This document shows positions 7,936 to 18,022 of a stretch of 64,000 nt of DNA, in pieces. Source of the DNA: an uncultured Alphaproteobacteria bacterium (GTDB lineage Bacteria > Pseudomonadota > Alphaproteobacteria > UBA6615); contig CALSNJ010000001.1 of assembly GCA_943787745.1 (NCBI GenBank), forward strand, positions 1 to 64,000. The letters run 5' to 3'. Made by a program: the position numbers and the translations under genes. The first letter of the stretch is position 1. Each line of letters opens with the position of its first letter. The notes below the pieces were generated by a model that searched no databases, had not been told where the DNA came from, and was given only the letters and a program-made list of their open reading frames with translations.

Positions 7936-10374
7936 CTAGCTGTGGTCGCTGACGAGAACCTCGCGCTTGCCGACATGGTTGGCCTGTCCGACAACACCCT
8001 CTTTTTCCATCTGTTCGATAATCCGAGCCGCCCGGTTGTAGCCGATCTGGAGATGGCGCTGGATAAAGCTTGTGGATGCCTTCTGCTCCCGGGCCACCAG
8101 CGCAATGGCCTGATCGTAAAGGTCGTCGCCGCTGCTCTCTGTCGGCTCGAACCCGGGAATGCCGTCGGCAGCGCCCTCGTCTTCGGTGACCTCCTCGAGA
8201 TAGTCAGGTTCGCCCTGGGCTTTCAGGAAGGCGACGAGATCCTCGACCTCCGTATCAGCCAGGAACGGCCCATGGACACGGGTGATGCGCCCGCCGCCGG
8301 CCATGTAAAGCATGTCGCCCATGCCGAGAAGTTGCTCACCGCCTTGCTCGCCGAGAATGGTCCGACTGTCGATCTTGGTGGTGACCTGGAAACTGATACG
8401 TGTGGGCAGGTTGGCCTTGATTGTACCGGTTATGACATCGACCGAAGGACGCTGGGTGGCGAGGATCAGATGGATGCCGGCGGCACGCGCCATTTGGGCG
8501 AGGCGCTGGATGGCAGCCTCCACGTCCTTGCCTGCGACCAGCATGAGGTCGGCCATCTCGTCGACCACCACCACGATGAATGGCAACGGGTTCATGTCGA
8601 GAGGTTGTTCTTCGAAGACCGGTTTGCCGGTTTCCTCGTCGAACCCTGTCTGGACCTTGCGAGAGAGTATCTCACCCTTCTTGCGGGCCTCCTCGACGCG
8701 CTGGTTGTAACCGGCGAGGTTGCGGACGCCGAGCTTCGACATGGAGCGGTAGCGATCTTCCATTTCCCGCACGACCCATTTCAGGGCGACGACGGCTTTC
8801 TTGGGGTCCGTCACGACGGGGGAGAGCAGATGCGGAATGCCGTCATAAACCGACAGTTCCAGCATCTTGGGATCAATCATGATGAAGCGGCATTCCTCGG
8901 GGCGCAGGCGGTAGAGCAGCGAGGCGATCATCGAGTTCACACCGACGGATTTGCCCGAACCGGTGGTGCCGGCGATCAGCAGATGCGGCATGCGGGCAAG
9001 ATCGACAGTGACGGGTTGCCCCCCGATATCCTTGCCCAGTGCGAGTGCCAGCCCTGCAGAGCTTTTCTCGAAGTTCCGCGACGAAAGCAGTTCGCGCAGA
9101 TAGACGGTTTCGCGTGAGGCGTTGGGCAACTCGATGCCGATCACGTTCTGACCGGGCACGACGGCAATGCGGACAGACACCGCGCTCATCGATCGGGCGA
9201 TGTCGTCGGCCAGACCGATGACACGACTGGTCTTGGTGCCAGGTGCGGGCTCGAGTTCATAAAGGGTCACAACAGGACCGGGACGGACCTGGACGATCTC
9301 GCCGTTGACGCCGAAATCCTGCAGAACGGATTCCAGCAGGCGCGCATTGGCTTCGAGGTTGTCATCCTTGGCGCGACCAATAACCCGTGCAGCCTCGTCG
9401 GCCTCTTCCAGCAGGTCGAGAGGCGGGAACTCATATTCGCCCCCCGGCTTTGGTAAGTCGAGTTTGCGCTGCTTGGCCTCTTCGGCGCGCTTGCCGGGTT
9501 TGGGCTTGGGCGCACGCGGCGCGACCCGGCGTGACTGTGGCTCTTCGAATTCGTCCTCCACGTCGTCAATCTGCTCATTCGCGATAGGGCGGCGGGCCGG
9601 GGCGGATGTGGGCTCCAGCCGAGGCTCTTCCCGAACAGCGCCGCGTTCAGAAATCAGGCGGCGAACACCACTGGCGCCACGACGGGTCGCATCTGCACCC
9701 TGGCGTGCGGACCAGCCTGCACCCTGCGCGCCGACACGGATGCCGCCTGCCACACCGCGACCCATGCCGCGCCATTCGGTGCGGGTCAGGCCAAACGCCA
9801 CGAACAGGAAGATCGCCGCGAAGGGCGCAATGGTGATGGCCAGAATGGATGGCGCGATGCCAAACCCTGCGACCCAACCTGCGGTCGGATTGAAAGTCAG
9901 GGCCCCGAAGGTGCCGCCAAGGCCGGCGCGAATGGGCCATCCCGACGGTACGGGTGCGTGCTGCAGCGCAAAAGCAGCCAGACACATGGCGAGCAGCAGA
10001 CAAAGTACCCGCAGGCCTGTGCGATGGATCGGCAGGTGGCGGACCAGTCGGGTGCCCCAGGCGAGGAAGACAAGTGCCGGCAGGATCGCGACGATCCCGA
10101 ATGCCTGAAGTGACAGATCGGCCAGCGTGGCCCCGGTCGGTCCCAGCAGGTTCGTTGCCGTTTGTCCGGTGGCGTTGTTCAGAGATGCATCAAGGCTGTT
10201 GTAGCTGATCAGGGCCAGCGTGAGAGCTGTCGCAATCGAGAGCAGGCCGAGCCCTGTAATTTCGAAGGCGCGCCGGTGCAGGAATTCGCGTACCGGATCC
10301 GGCAGGAAAGTCAGGCGCTGGGCCAATCCGCGGGCCATGCCGCGCAGGTGTCCAGATTGTGTTCTTGCAGCCAT
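7936..10374 (-). CDS. ftsK: DNA translocase FtsK
   Basis: This 812-residue septal DNA pump couples chromosome-dimer resolution to division. The N terminus holds four or so hydrophobic segments (to about residue 195). A low-complexity charged linker (about 200-320) follows, then the RecA-like motor: Walker A IAGTTGSGKSVGVN near 466 and Walker B VVVVDEMADLMLV near 603. The C-terminal gamma winged helix (about 745-805, LQIGYNRAARIIEQMEKEGVVG region) would read KOPS sequences. The length is typical for alphaproteobacterial FtsK. It is followed by lolA after 61 bases. Confidence 0.96.
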   Translation of the reverse strand: MAARTQSGHLRGMARGLAQRLTFLPDPVREFLHRRAFEITGLGLLSIATALTLALISYNSLDASLNNATGQTATNLLGPTGATLADLSLQAFGIVAILPALVFLAWGTRLVRHLPIHRTGLRVLCLLLAMCLAAFALQHAPVPSGWPIRAGLGGTFGALTFNPTAGWVAGFGIAPSILAITIAPFAAIFLFVAFGLTRTEWRGMGRGVAGGIRVGAQGAGWSARQGADATRRGASGVRRLISERGAVREEPRLEPTSAPARRPIANEQIDDVEDEFEEPQSRRVAPRAPKPKPGKRAEEAKQRKLDLPKPGGEYEFPPLDLLEEADEAARVIGRAKDDNLEANARLLESVLQDFGVNGEIVQVRPGPVVTLYELEPAPGTKTSRVIGLADDIARSMSAVSVRIAVVPGQNVIGIELPNASRETVYLRELLSSRNFEKSSAGLALALGKDIGGQPVTVDLARMPHLLIAGTTGSGKSVGVNSMIASLLYRLRPEECRFIMIDPKMLELSVYDGIPHLLSPVVTDPKKAVVALKWVVREMEDRYRSMSKLGVRNLAGYNQRVEEARKKGEILSRKVQTGFDEETGKPVFEEQPLDMNPLPFIVVVVDEMADLMLVAGKDVEAAIQRLAQMARAAGIHLILATQRPSVDVITGTIKANLPTRISFQVTTKIDSRTILGEQGGEQLLGMGDMLYMAGGGRITRVHGPFLADTEVEDLVAFLKAQGEPDYLEEVTEDEGAADGIPGFEPTESSGDDLYDQAIALVAREQKASTSFIQRHLQIGYNRAARIIEQMEKEGVVGQANHVGKREVLVSDHS

Positions 10375-10409
10375 CGGGTTCGTCTTTCGTCTGCGTCGCG
10401 TTATTCGGG

Positions 10410-11612
10410 TCAGGAATCGAGTGTATTGAGGAGTCGCGTGATGGCGTCACACGTGGTGTCGAGATCGTGTACCAGCGCCATGCGGATATAGCGCGCGCCG
10501 GGATTGGAGCCGTCATCGTTGTTCTGTGCGAGATAAGCACCGGGCAGAACGCGCAGCCCGGCCTCGGTCCAGAGCTTGTAGGCGGCCGCCTCGCTGTCCG
10601 TGACATCGAGCCAGAGATAAAACCCTCCGCCGGGTCGGAACGCGCTGAACTTGCCGTCGAGCATGTCCAGGGCGAGGTCGAATTTGGCACGATAAAGCTC
10701 GCGGCTGGCCTCGACATGGGCTTCGTCGCGCCACAAGGCCGTTGATGCATTCATCACTGGCAGGGGCACTTGCGCGCCGCCATACTGGCGCAGGCGCAGC
10801 AACAGACGGATCAGTGCCGGATCGCCGGCGACAAAACCCGATCGAAGCCCGGGCACGTTCGAGCGTTTGCTCAGGCTGTGAAAGACGAGTGTGTTGGCAA
10901 AAGGGTTTTCGCCGCCGATCTCGCGGCAGGCATCAAGCAGCCCCGGCGGTTTCTCGCCGGTGTAGATTTCCGAGTAGCACTCGTCGACGGCGAGTACGAA
11001 GTCATGTTTGCGCGCAAGCCCGATGGCATTCTTAAGTTGGGCCATGGTCGCGACAGACCCCTGGGGGTTGGCCGGTGTGTTGATATAGGCCAGCGCTGCG
11101 CGGGAGAGATCTGCTTCGGCGACCTGATCAAAATCTGGCTGGAAACCGGTATTGGCACCGGCGGGCATGTAAACCACGTCCGCCCGGGCCAGCGCGCCGC
11201 CGCCAACATAGACCTGATAGAACGGGTTGGGCATCAGCACGGCAGGTGTGTTGCCGTTCTTGTTTGTTGGGACAGACAGCAGCGCGGCCATGAACAGGGC
11301 TTCACGCGTCCCTGCGACAATGGCGATGTGCTGACCGGGATCGATGGTACCGCTGTCCAGATCGTATCGCGTCTCAAGCCAGTCTGCGATGGCGCGTCGC
11401 AGCTCTTCAGGTCCGTTGGGGGGCGGATACCGGCCCCATTCGGACATATCCTGCGTGAGCAGGGGTCCGATGAACTCTGGCGCAGCATGTTTAGGTTCGC
11501 CGATCTGCATATGGATGGGCGTCATGCCGGCAGGCGGTTCGGTGGTTCCGAGCAATGCCCGGAGCCGGTCGAAGGGATAATCAGTGAGCGAGTCGAGTAT
11601 ATCGTTGTGCAT
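10410..11612 (-). CDS. Class I/II PLP aminotransferase, DapC-like
   Basis: This 400-residue fold-type I aminotransferase has its PLP lysine in HSLSKRSNVPGLRSG (about residue 250). The substrate and PLP-contact stretches INTPANPQGSVA and VDECYSEIY are also clear. The N-terminal LTDYPFDRLRALL and overall layout suit the succinyldiaminopimelate aminotransferase (DapC) branch of lysine and peptidoglycan precursor synthesis. That assignment is by resemblance only. It lies just upstream of ftsK on the same strand. Confidence 0.85.
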   Translation of the reverse strand: MHNDILDSLTDYPFDRLRALLGTTEPPAGMTPIHMQIGEPKHAAPEFIGPLLTQDMSEWGRYPPPNGPEELRRAIADWLETRYDLDSGTIDPGQHIAIVAGTREALFMAALLSVPTNKNGNTPAVLMPNPFYQVYVGGGALARADVVYMPAGANTGFQPDFDQVAEADLSRAALAYINTPANPQGSVATMAQLKNAIGLARKHDFVLAVDECYSEIYTGEKPPGLLDACREIGGENPFANTLVFHSLSKRSNVPGLRSGFVAGDPALIRLLLRLRQYGGAQVPLPVMNASTALWRDEAHVEASRELYRAKFDLALDMLDGKFSAFRPGGGFYLWLDVTDSEAAAYKLWTEAGLRVLPGAYLAQNNDDGSNPGARYIRMALVHDLDTTCDAITRLLNTLDS

Positions 11613-11850
11613 GCCAGGGTCGCCGTTTTCGCCAAATCGCGGCGCGAAATCAGAAAAACACTATCAGAGTCATGCAGTTGTATCCACAAGCTAATAAATC
11701 ACTCAAGAAAAATGCTTGCAGACCAAGTGAATCAGGCATGAATCTGCTGGCCTCAAGCATCACATGAGGAGAAAGAAAACTGATATATCCAGTGAAATCA
11801 ATAGGTTCGATAATGTCGTGAGATTAGAGGTGTGATTGTCATTGTTCAAA

Positions 11851-11881
11851 GAAAAAGGGCCCGGCGATAAACGCCGGGCCC
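11851..11881 (-). terminator. Rho-independent terminator of glnK-amtB
   Basis: A perfect 10-bp GC stem (GGGCCCGGCG at 11857-11866, mate at 11872-11881) with a 5-base loop is followed, on the minus strand, by TTTTTC. It lies 32 bases past the amtB stop. The rest of 11613-11912 holds no gene that can be supported. Confidence 0.9.
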
Positions 11882-11912
11882 AGTTTATAGGGAAGGTTGA
11901 AGTAAAGTTCGT

Positions 11913-13267
11913 TTAGGAACGCTGCGAACCGCGTCCGAACTCCGGATAGGCTTCGAGGCCGAGCTCGACCATGTCGAGACCGATATCCTCGTCCTCTTCG
12001 CTGACCCGGATGCCCATCGTGTATTTGAGCACCAGCCAGACGATCGAGCTTGTGATGATCACGAAGGCCGCGATCGACACGATGCCGATGATCTGTACAC
12101 CCAGCATGCCGGCACCGAAGATGCCAACCGCAAGCGTGCCCCAGATGCCCGCCACAAGATGGACCGAGATGGCGCCAACCACGTCGTCGATCTTGAGCTT
12201 GTCGAGCAGCGGGATCGCGATCACGACCAGGATGCCACCAATTCCGCCGATGATGATCGACATGAAGTGGTTGGTCAGGTCCGGACCCGCTGTGATCGAG
12301 ACCAGACCGGCCAGGGCGCCGTTGAGCGCCATGGTCAGGTCGACCTTCTTGTACATGATCTGGGTCATCAGCATGGCCGCCACGACACCGCCCGCAGCTG
12401 CGAGATTGGTGTTGGTGAAGACAATGGCCATGGCCGTGGCATCGAGAGCCGAACCCAGCGCCAGCTGAGAACCGCCGTTGAAGCCGAACCAGCCGAGCCA
12501 CAGGATGAACGTGCCCAAGGTGGCGAGCGGCAGATTGGCGCCCGGCATCGGGTTCACGCGACCGTCGGGACCATACTTGCCCTTACGTGCGCCGAGGATC
12601 AAAGCCCCGGTCACCGCGGCCCAGCCGCCAACCGAGTGGACAATGGTCGAGCCCGCGAAGTCGGAGAAGCCCATTTCTGCGAGCCAGCCGCCGCCCCATG
12701 TCCAGGAGCCCTGGATCGGGTAGATGATGGCGGTCAGGACGATCACGAAGATCAGGAACGGCCAGAGCTTGATGCGCTCTGCCAGTGTTCCCGACACGAT
12801 TGAGGCCGCCGTGGCCACGAAGACCATCTGGAAGAACCAGTCAGAGGCAACGGAATATCCGCCGCCGACGACCGCATCGACCATCTCGCTGTGGCTTCTT
12901 CTGCACCCAGCAGGGTCAGTTCAGCATCGCTCGGGTTGTAGAACAGCGCGAAGGAGCCGATGTAGCCGCTGACGTCGGTGTACATCAGGCTGTAGCCCAC
13001 CAGATAGAACATGATGCCCGCAATTGAGTAGAGCGCGATGTTCTTGAGGCAGATTGTTGCTGTGTTCTTGGAGCGGACCAGTCCGGATTCCAGCATGGCA
13101 AAGCCAGCTGCCATCCACATCACCAGCGCGCCATTAAACAGGAACGAGAAGGTGTTGAAGACGTAGGCGGTTTCCGGGTCGACCGCCGCCATGGCGGGAA
13201 CGGCCGCAAACATAACAGCCGCCGCAGCGAACAGGCCCGCGACTGCTTTTTTGGTATGACGAAACAT
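11913..13267 (-). pseudogene. amtB: Ammonium transporter AmtB, single frameshift
   Basis: Two frames together give one Amt/Rh channel of about 450 residues. The N-terminal part (12884-13267 and a little beyond) begins with a signal-peptide-like segment (to about residue 28) and has VMWMAAGFAMLESGLVRSKN. The C-terminal part (from 12884 down) has SDWFFQMVFVATAASIVSG and continues through all remaining membrane helices to a normal tail. The break is near 12888, where GCCACAGCGAGATGG appears to lack one base (restoring Ala-Glu-Met). Everything else is conserved, so this is either a recent mutation or a sequencing error. It is co-transcribed with glnK, which gates the channel. Confidence 0.88.
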
Positions 13268-13288
13268 TTTTCGAATAACTCCCTTTGC

Positions 13289-13726
<438 letters not shown>

Positions 13727-13814
13727 TTAAGTTATTGTTTATATTTAATAGTTTTGGGGGCGGCAGGAATTTTGCATATTTAATGTGCACATTCAGTAAG
13801 CACTAAAATCAAAG

Positions 13815-13844
13815 TGCACAATATTTGTGCACAATATTTGTGCT
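13815..13844. promoter_or_regulatory. Tandem NtrC-like palindromes
   Basis: TGCACAATATTTGTGCA (13815-13831) is a perfect 17-bp palindrome. A second copy differing only in the last base (13828-13844) overlaps it by four bases. The TGCAC/GTGCA half-sites match the NtrC enhancer consensus. They lie about 100-130 bases upstream of the sigma54-like site of glnK, a normal enhancer distance. They also lie just before the UbiH-family gene on the plus strand, so a start upstream of 13845 for that gene is unlikely. Confidence 0.6.
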
Positions 13845-13890
13845 TTTGTGCCGCATGGACATGCAGGGTTTGTCGCGCGATCTTCTGGTT

Positions 13891-15147
13891 ATGCATAAAA
13901 CACCCGCTCAAACCCAGACCTTCGAGGCCATTGTCATTGGAGCCGGCATGGCCGGTATGACGCTCGCCCATGCGCTGGCATCCGCTGGCATCGAGGTCGT
14001 GGTTGTCGACCGCGCAGATCCAGCCGGCATGCTCGAGGCGGGGCATGACGGGCGGACAACGGCCATTGCAGCGGGCAGCGCCAGTGTGCTCCGGGGGATT
14101 GGGTTATGGGATTCCATCGGGGTCCACGCTTGCCCGATTGAGACAATCCGGGTCAGCGATGGTGATTCGCTGATGTTCCTGCATTTTGATCATCGGGAGA
14201 CCGGCGATGTCCCGCTCGGTCACATTATCGAGAACCGCTTGATCCGGCGTGCCTTGTTCAGCCACGCCGCCAAGCGCCCCGACCTGACAGTCATGGCCCC
14301 CGCCAGAATTGCCGAAATTGATCGTGGAGAGACCGGCGTCACAGTTCGGTTGGCAGACGGCGCGGAATTGCGCGCCCGGGTTATATTTGCTTGCGATGGT
14401 CGGGGGTCAGCGACCCGGCAAGATGCCGGAATCAAGACAACCGAGTGGCGTTACAATCAGTCGAGCTTTGTCTGCTCGATTGCACATGAACATCCGCATC
14501 AGAATATCGCCCATGAACGGTTTCTCCCCGGAGGGCCCTTCGCGCTGTTGCCGATGACGGATCTGCCGAGCCCGGTGAAAGGACTACGACATCAATCCTC
14601 CGTTGTGTGGAGCGAGTCGAATGATCTGGTCCCGGCCATTCGTGATTTGGACGATGCCGGATTTACCAAGGCGCTTGGCCGATGTGTCGGTGGGTTCCTT
14701 GGCGAGATCGCGCTTGCCAGCCCGCGTTTTGTCCATCCGCTCGGTCTGAGCCACGCGCTCCGTTACACCGATCAACGCCTGGCGCTGGTGGGAGATGCTG
14801 CGCACGCCATTCACCCGATCGCGGGCCAAGGCCTGAATATGGGTATCCGTGATGTGGCAGCTCTGGCGGAAGTGGTGGTGGATGCACGTCGATTGGGCCG
14901 GGACATCGGAGATCCCGACATTCTCTCGAACTATGAGCGATGGCGTCGGGTCGACAACATGATGCTGACCGTCACCACCGATGGTCTGACGCGGTTGTTT
15001 TCAAATGATATCGCGCCAATCCGCGCTGTGCGCGATCTCGGTCTTGGCGTGGTCAATGCGACACCACCGGCCCGCCGCTTCTTTATGCGTCACGCCATGG
15101 GCGTTGTCGGGGATCTGCCAAGGCTGGTGCGTGGCGAAGCGCTTTAG
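13891..15147 (+). CDS. UbiH/UbiF/COQ6-family FAD monooxygenase
   Basis: This is a protein of about 418 residues of the flavoprotein hydroxylase family that hydroxylates the ubiquinone ring. The dinucleotide fold IVIGAGMAGMTLAHAL stands at the N terminus. The second FAD motif LVGDAAHAIHPIAGQGLNMG is near residue 300. Which ring position it modifies cannot be told. The start is uncertain: ATGs at 13855, 13861 and 13891 are in frame and none has a clear ribosome site. 13891 is chosen because it leaves only about ten residues before the FAD fold. Confidence 0.88.
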   Translation: MHKTPAQTQTFEAIVIGAGMAGMTLAHALASAGIEVVVVDRADPAGMLEAGHDGRTTAIAAGSASVLRGIGLWDSIGVHACPIETIRVSDGDSLMFLHFDHRETGDVPLGHIIENRLIRRALFSHAAKRPDLTVMAPARIAEIDRGETGVTVRLADGAELRARVIFACDGRGSATRQDAGIKTTEWRYNQSSFVCSIAHEHPHQNIAHERFLPGGPFALLPMTDLPSPVKGLRHQSSVVWSESNDLVPAIRDLDDAGFTKALGRCVGGFLGEIALASPRFVHPLGLSHALRYTDQRLALVGDAAHAIHPIAGQGLNMGIRDVAALAEVVVDARRLGRDIGDPDILSNYERWRRVDNMMLTVTTDGLTRLFSNDIAPIRAVRDLGLGVVNATPPARRFFMRHAMGVVGDLPRLVRGEAL

Positions 15148-15509
15148 GGATCGCGTGAGAGGTTTCGATCTTTGAGATCCTCAAGGTAACGCGCCCACCA
15201 ATCAGCGTGTTTCACGCCCATCTCATGCAGATACGCCCAGCTGAACAGGCCCGTGTCGTGCAAGTCGTCGAAATGGATTTGCACGGCGTAATTCCCGACG
15301 GGTTCGATTTTCATGATCCCGATATGGCGCCGTCCGGCAAGGATTTTGCGCTCGTCGGCGCCATGGCCCCGGACTTCGGCGGAAGGGCTGTAGACACGCA
15401 GGTACTCGGCGGGCAACACGAAGCGTGTGCCGTCGTCAAAGGCAACGGTCAGGCTTTTGCTGTCCTTGCTGTAACGCAGTTCGGTTGCATGCACGTTATG
15501 TTCGCTCAC
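15144..15509 (-). CDS. DUF971-domain protein (gamma-butyrobetaine hydroxylase N-terminal-like)
   Basis: This 121-residue protein matches the DUF971 fold also found at the N terminus of gamma-butyrobetaine hydroxylases; in bacteria stand-alone copies are linked to Fe-S metabolism. Visible are [23 protein letters not shown] and the closing [15 protein letters not shown]. The GTG start overlaps the Trm112-like stop by four bases (GTGA), so the two are translationally coupled. Its stop overlaps the convergent UbiH-family gene by four bases. Confidence 0.85.
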   Translation of the reverse strand: MSEHNVHATELRYSKDSKSLTVAFDDGTRFVLPAEYLRVYSPSAEVRGHGADERKILAGRRHIGIMKIEPVGNYAVQIHFDDLHDTGLFSWAYLHEMGVKHADWWARYLEDLKDRNLSRDP

Positions 15510-15706
15510 GCTGAATCCGCATCGAGCTCGCGGGCTTCCTCGGCCAGCATGATCGGAATTCCGTCGCGGATGGGATAGGCCAGACCGGCTTGCTTGCTGA
15601 TCAGTTCCTGCGCGTCCGCGTCATAGACGAGAGGGCCCTTGGTCAGCGGGCACACCAGAATTTCCAGCAGCTGGGGATCAACGGTTGTGGCGGCGGGCGA
15701 AGTCAT
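15506..15706 (-). CDS. Trm112/UPF0434-family protein
   Basis: This 66-residue protein has the short Trm112-like fold. [16 protein letters not shown] is followed by [21 protein letters not shown]. Only one of the usual zinc-site Cys residues is present (in VCP), as is common for the bacterial UPF0434 group. Eukaryotic Trm112 activates methyltransferases; the bacterial role is not settled. It sits in a compact minus-strand series with the LON-domain and CnoX-like genes. Confidence 0.88.
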   Translation of the reverse strand: MTSPAATTVDPQLLEILVCPLTKGPLVYDADAQELISKQAGLAYPIRDGIPIMLAEEARELDADSA

Positions 15707-15715
15707 GGCGCGTCC

Positions 15716-16384
15716 TCAGTTCAAAGCGGTGGTGCCGTTGTCATTGTCGGCACGCAATGCGGCTTCGATGAATCCAATCAGCAGTTTGCATTGCTGGGCG
15801 AGATTTTCGCTTTCCAACAGCACTTGTTTTTCCGCCGGATCAAACGGACAGACCATGGCGAGTGTTGTGATCAAACGCTCGTCGGGCGTTTTGACGAGCG
15901 AGTCCCAGTCAGCTGCTATGTTCTGGAGCTCGAAATATCCCTTCAGACTCGTGAGCAATCGCTCGCGTTCGACAGGTGTATCCGGGACAGGCTTGAGATC
16001 ATCTACAAATCGGCTGTAATCCGGAGTGATTCTGCGATAGCCGTCGCGTTGCTCCAGTTCGTCAGTAATATCGAAGCGGCACAGCCCGCGCAGCTCAATC
16101 ATGTAACGTCCGTCATCGGTTTCCTCGAAAACCCTGATGCGACCGATACAGCCCGTTCGATAGAGATTTGTGCCGTCGGGAGCGCTGAGCCCGGCCACAC
16201 CGTCGGCGGCGGGCTGGACGATTCCCATCATGCGATTGCCGGCAAGCGCGGCATCGACCAGGGCCAGATAGCGCGGTTCAAAGACGTTCAGGGGCAAGGT
16301 CCCGCGCGGCAGCAGCAGCACACCATTGAGCGGGAATAACGGCAGCTCGTCTGGCAGGGCAATTGCGGGTGCGTCTCCGGTCAT
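15716..16384 (-). CDS. LON substrate-binding-domain protein
   Basis: This is a 222-residue stand-alone version of the N-terminal domain of Lon protease, with no ATPase or protease part. Its start PDELPLFPLNGVLLLPRGTL and NVFEPRYLALVDAAL are diagnostic for the family. IGRIRVFEETDDGRYMIEL follows. It may recognise substrates or act as an adaptor. The ATG overlaps the stop of the CnoX-like gene (ATGA at 16381-16384), so they are coupled. Confidence 0.92.
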   Translation of the reverse strand: MTGDAPAIALPDELPLFPLNGVLLLPRGTLPLNVFEPRYLALVDAALAGNRMMGIVQPAADGVAGLSAPDGTNLYRTGCIGRIRVFEETDDGRYMIELRGLCRFDITDELEQRDGYRRITPDYSRFVDDLKPVPDTPVERERLLTSLKGYFELQNIAADWDSLVKTPDERLITTLAMVCPFDPAEKQVLLESENLAQQCKLLIGFIEAALRADNDNGTTALN

Positions 16385-17331
16385 GAAAACAGCACGGAAG
16401 ATAATTTGCGCCGACCCGAGGCCGTGAGGGGATCGGTCGGGCCAAGTGCTTCGAAGATCTTCAGGAGCTCTGTGCGCGCGGCATCTTCGTTCCAGTCGCG
16501 CTTGCGGCGAATGATTTCCACCAGAGAATCGATGGCCGCCTCGGCATCGTTTGTGGCGAAGGCCGCAACAGCAAAATCGAAGCGGGCCTGGTTGTCGGCC
16601 GGGTCGGCCTCGACTTTGGCGCGCAGCGCGTCGATTTCTCCGGCCATCGCGCTGCCGGCTTCTGCCAATTCGAGGGCCGAGATGGCACCTGTGAGTTCAT
16701 CGGACTTGAGGGCTTCGGGACTGGCCTGGTTTGCGATCTCGCGCGCTTTGTCGGTTTTCCCGGCTTTCAGATAGGCGCGAATCATGCCGGTCAGGGCCCG
16801 GATGTTGTCTGGCTCATGGTTGAGCACCTGTGCGTATAGCGCACCGGCATTGGCGATATCGTCGGCGGCGAGGGCCGCATCTGCTGCATCGAGCGCTTCA
16901 TCAAGGGGTGATGGTCCGGCTTCGGCTGCACCGCCGTGTTTCTGAATGAGCGCATCGACCCATGCCTGCACCTGACTTTCGGGCAAAGCGCCCTGAAAAC
17001 CATCTACCGGTTGGCCGTCTTTGAACGCGTAGACTGTCGGGATCGACTGGATCTGGAGCTGTGCGGAAATATCCGGGGCTTTGTCCACGTCGATCTTGAC
17101 CAGACGGACCGCTCCGCCGGCGTTCTGGACGACTTTTTCGATGATGGGCGTAAGAGTTTTGCACGGGCCGCACCAGGTCGCCCAGAAGTCCACAATGATC
17201 GGAACCTCGCGGGACGCTTCGATCACATCGGCCATAAAACTGTTCTGGTCGGAATCCTTGATCACCGCTGCGCCACCGGCGGCCGGTACAGGTGCATTGG
17301 CGTCTGTGACGATGGGGTCCATGGCGTCCAC
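16381..17331 (-). CDS. Thioredoxin-TPR co-chaperone, CnoX/YbbN-like
   Basis: This is a 316-residue protein. A thioredoxin domain (about residues 25-135) with the full redox motif WATWCGPCKTLTP near residue 50 is followed by TPR-like helices to the C terminus. This is the CnoX plan, in which the protein shields clients from oxidation and passes them to chaperones. Some CnoX proteins lack the CXXC; here it is intact, so a reductase role is also possible. It leads the LON, Trm112 and DUF971 series. Confidence 0.88.
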   Translation of the reverse strand: MDAMDPIVTDANAPVPAAGGAAVIKDSDQNSFMADVIEASREVPIIVDFWATWCGPCKTLTPIIEKVVQNAGGAVRLVKIDVDKAPDISAQLQIQSIPTVYAFKDGQPVDGFQGALPESQVQAWVDALIQKHGGAAEAGPSPLDEALDAADAALAADDIANAGALYAQVLNHEPDNIRALTGMIRAYLKAGKTDKAREIANQASPEALKSDELTGAISALELAEAGSAMAGEIDALRAKVEADPADNQARFDFAVAAFATNDAEAAIDSLVEIIRRKRDWNEDAARTELLKIFEALGPTDPLTASGRRKLSSVLFS

Positions 17332-17427
17332 TCTCTTCGTGCAAATTTATTGGTTGTTGGCCAGAAGATGGAGCCTTCGGCCCAGTGTATCAAGTCCCGT
17401 ATCCCGGCGGATGCCGCATAACTGGTG

Positions 17428-17931
17428 TCAGGGCAGATCAATCAGCTGTGGCGGATGACCGCATGCATCGAGAAATCGCACCAGTTCGTCCCGCCCGATC
17501 GCGGCTGTGGCCTCGTTGTGCAGCGGATGGGCGTTGATCGGGTTCTGCTCCAGAACGCTGCGGGCCAGCACCATTGTGACGACAGCTTCCACGTCATTTA
17601 GTACAGCGAAGGGCGTCACTGAGCCGGGTTTGACACCGAGGGACGTCTCGAGAAGTTCAGCGCTGCCAAAGCTCAGATTGCCGCGCGCACCGAGAATATG
17701 GCGTAAAGCCTTGAGATCGACCGAGGCATCTTCCGGCACTGTGACCAGCCATTGGCTGCGCTTTTTGTCGCGCAAAAAAAGATTCTTGATGTGGCTCCCC
17801 GGCATGGCCCCGCGCAGGGCCCGGGATTCCTCCACCGTGTGCAGCGCGGGGTGGCGGTGCATCGCGATCTCGATGCCAAGATCGGCCAGTCGAGCGAGCA
17901 AAGGGGCCTCGATTTGGTGTGCTTTTTCCAT
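17428..17931 (-). CDS. YbaK/PrdX-type aminoacyl-tRNA deacylase
   Basis: This is about 167 residues from an ATG at 17931 (MEKAHQIEAPLLARL); the frame above lacks family sequence. It resembles the editing domain of bacterial ProRS-like and PrdX proteins, which free mischarged alanine or cysteine from tRNA-Pro. Conserved stretches are the HPALHTVEES region, GSHIKNLFLRDKK (with the conserved Lys) and the late GSVTPFAVLND. The match is to stand-alone PrdX; the tRNA specificity is inferred. Confidence 0.87.
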   Translation of the reverse strand: MEKAHQIEAPLLARLADLGIEIAMHRHPALHTVEESRALRGAMPGSHIKNLFLRDKKRSQWLVTVPEDASVDLKALRHILGARGNLSFGSAELLETSLGVKPGSVTPFAVLNDVEAVVTMVLARSVLEQNPINAHPLHNEATAAIGRDELVRFLDACGHPPQLIDLP

Positions 17932-18022
17932 GTACGGGGTATAGCGCTTTTGCCAATACGACGGAATTGTCACATGACCCCTTGAAATCATGTGCCGGTT
18001 GCGGTTATGTCCCGTTCACGAC

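Noticed and set aside
7942-9117. 391-codon open frame on the plus strand
   Set aside because: It lies antisense to ftsK, whose motifs are clear; no motif is seen in the antisense product.
11839-12501. 220-codon frame overlapping amtB
   Set aside because: It is a wrong-frame, Arg/His/Gly-rich reading of the amtB C-terminal part, which is intact in its own frame.
13780-13850. CRISPR-like or tandem repeat array
   Set aside because: Only two overlapping palindromes occur, without regular spacers; regulator sites explain them.
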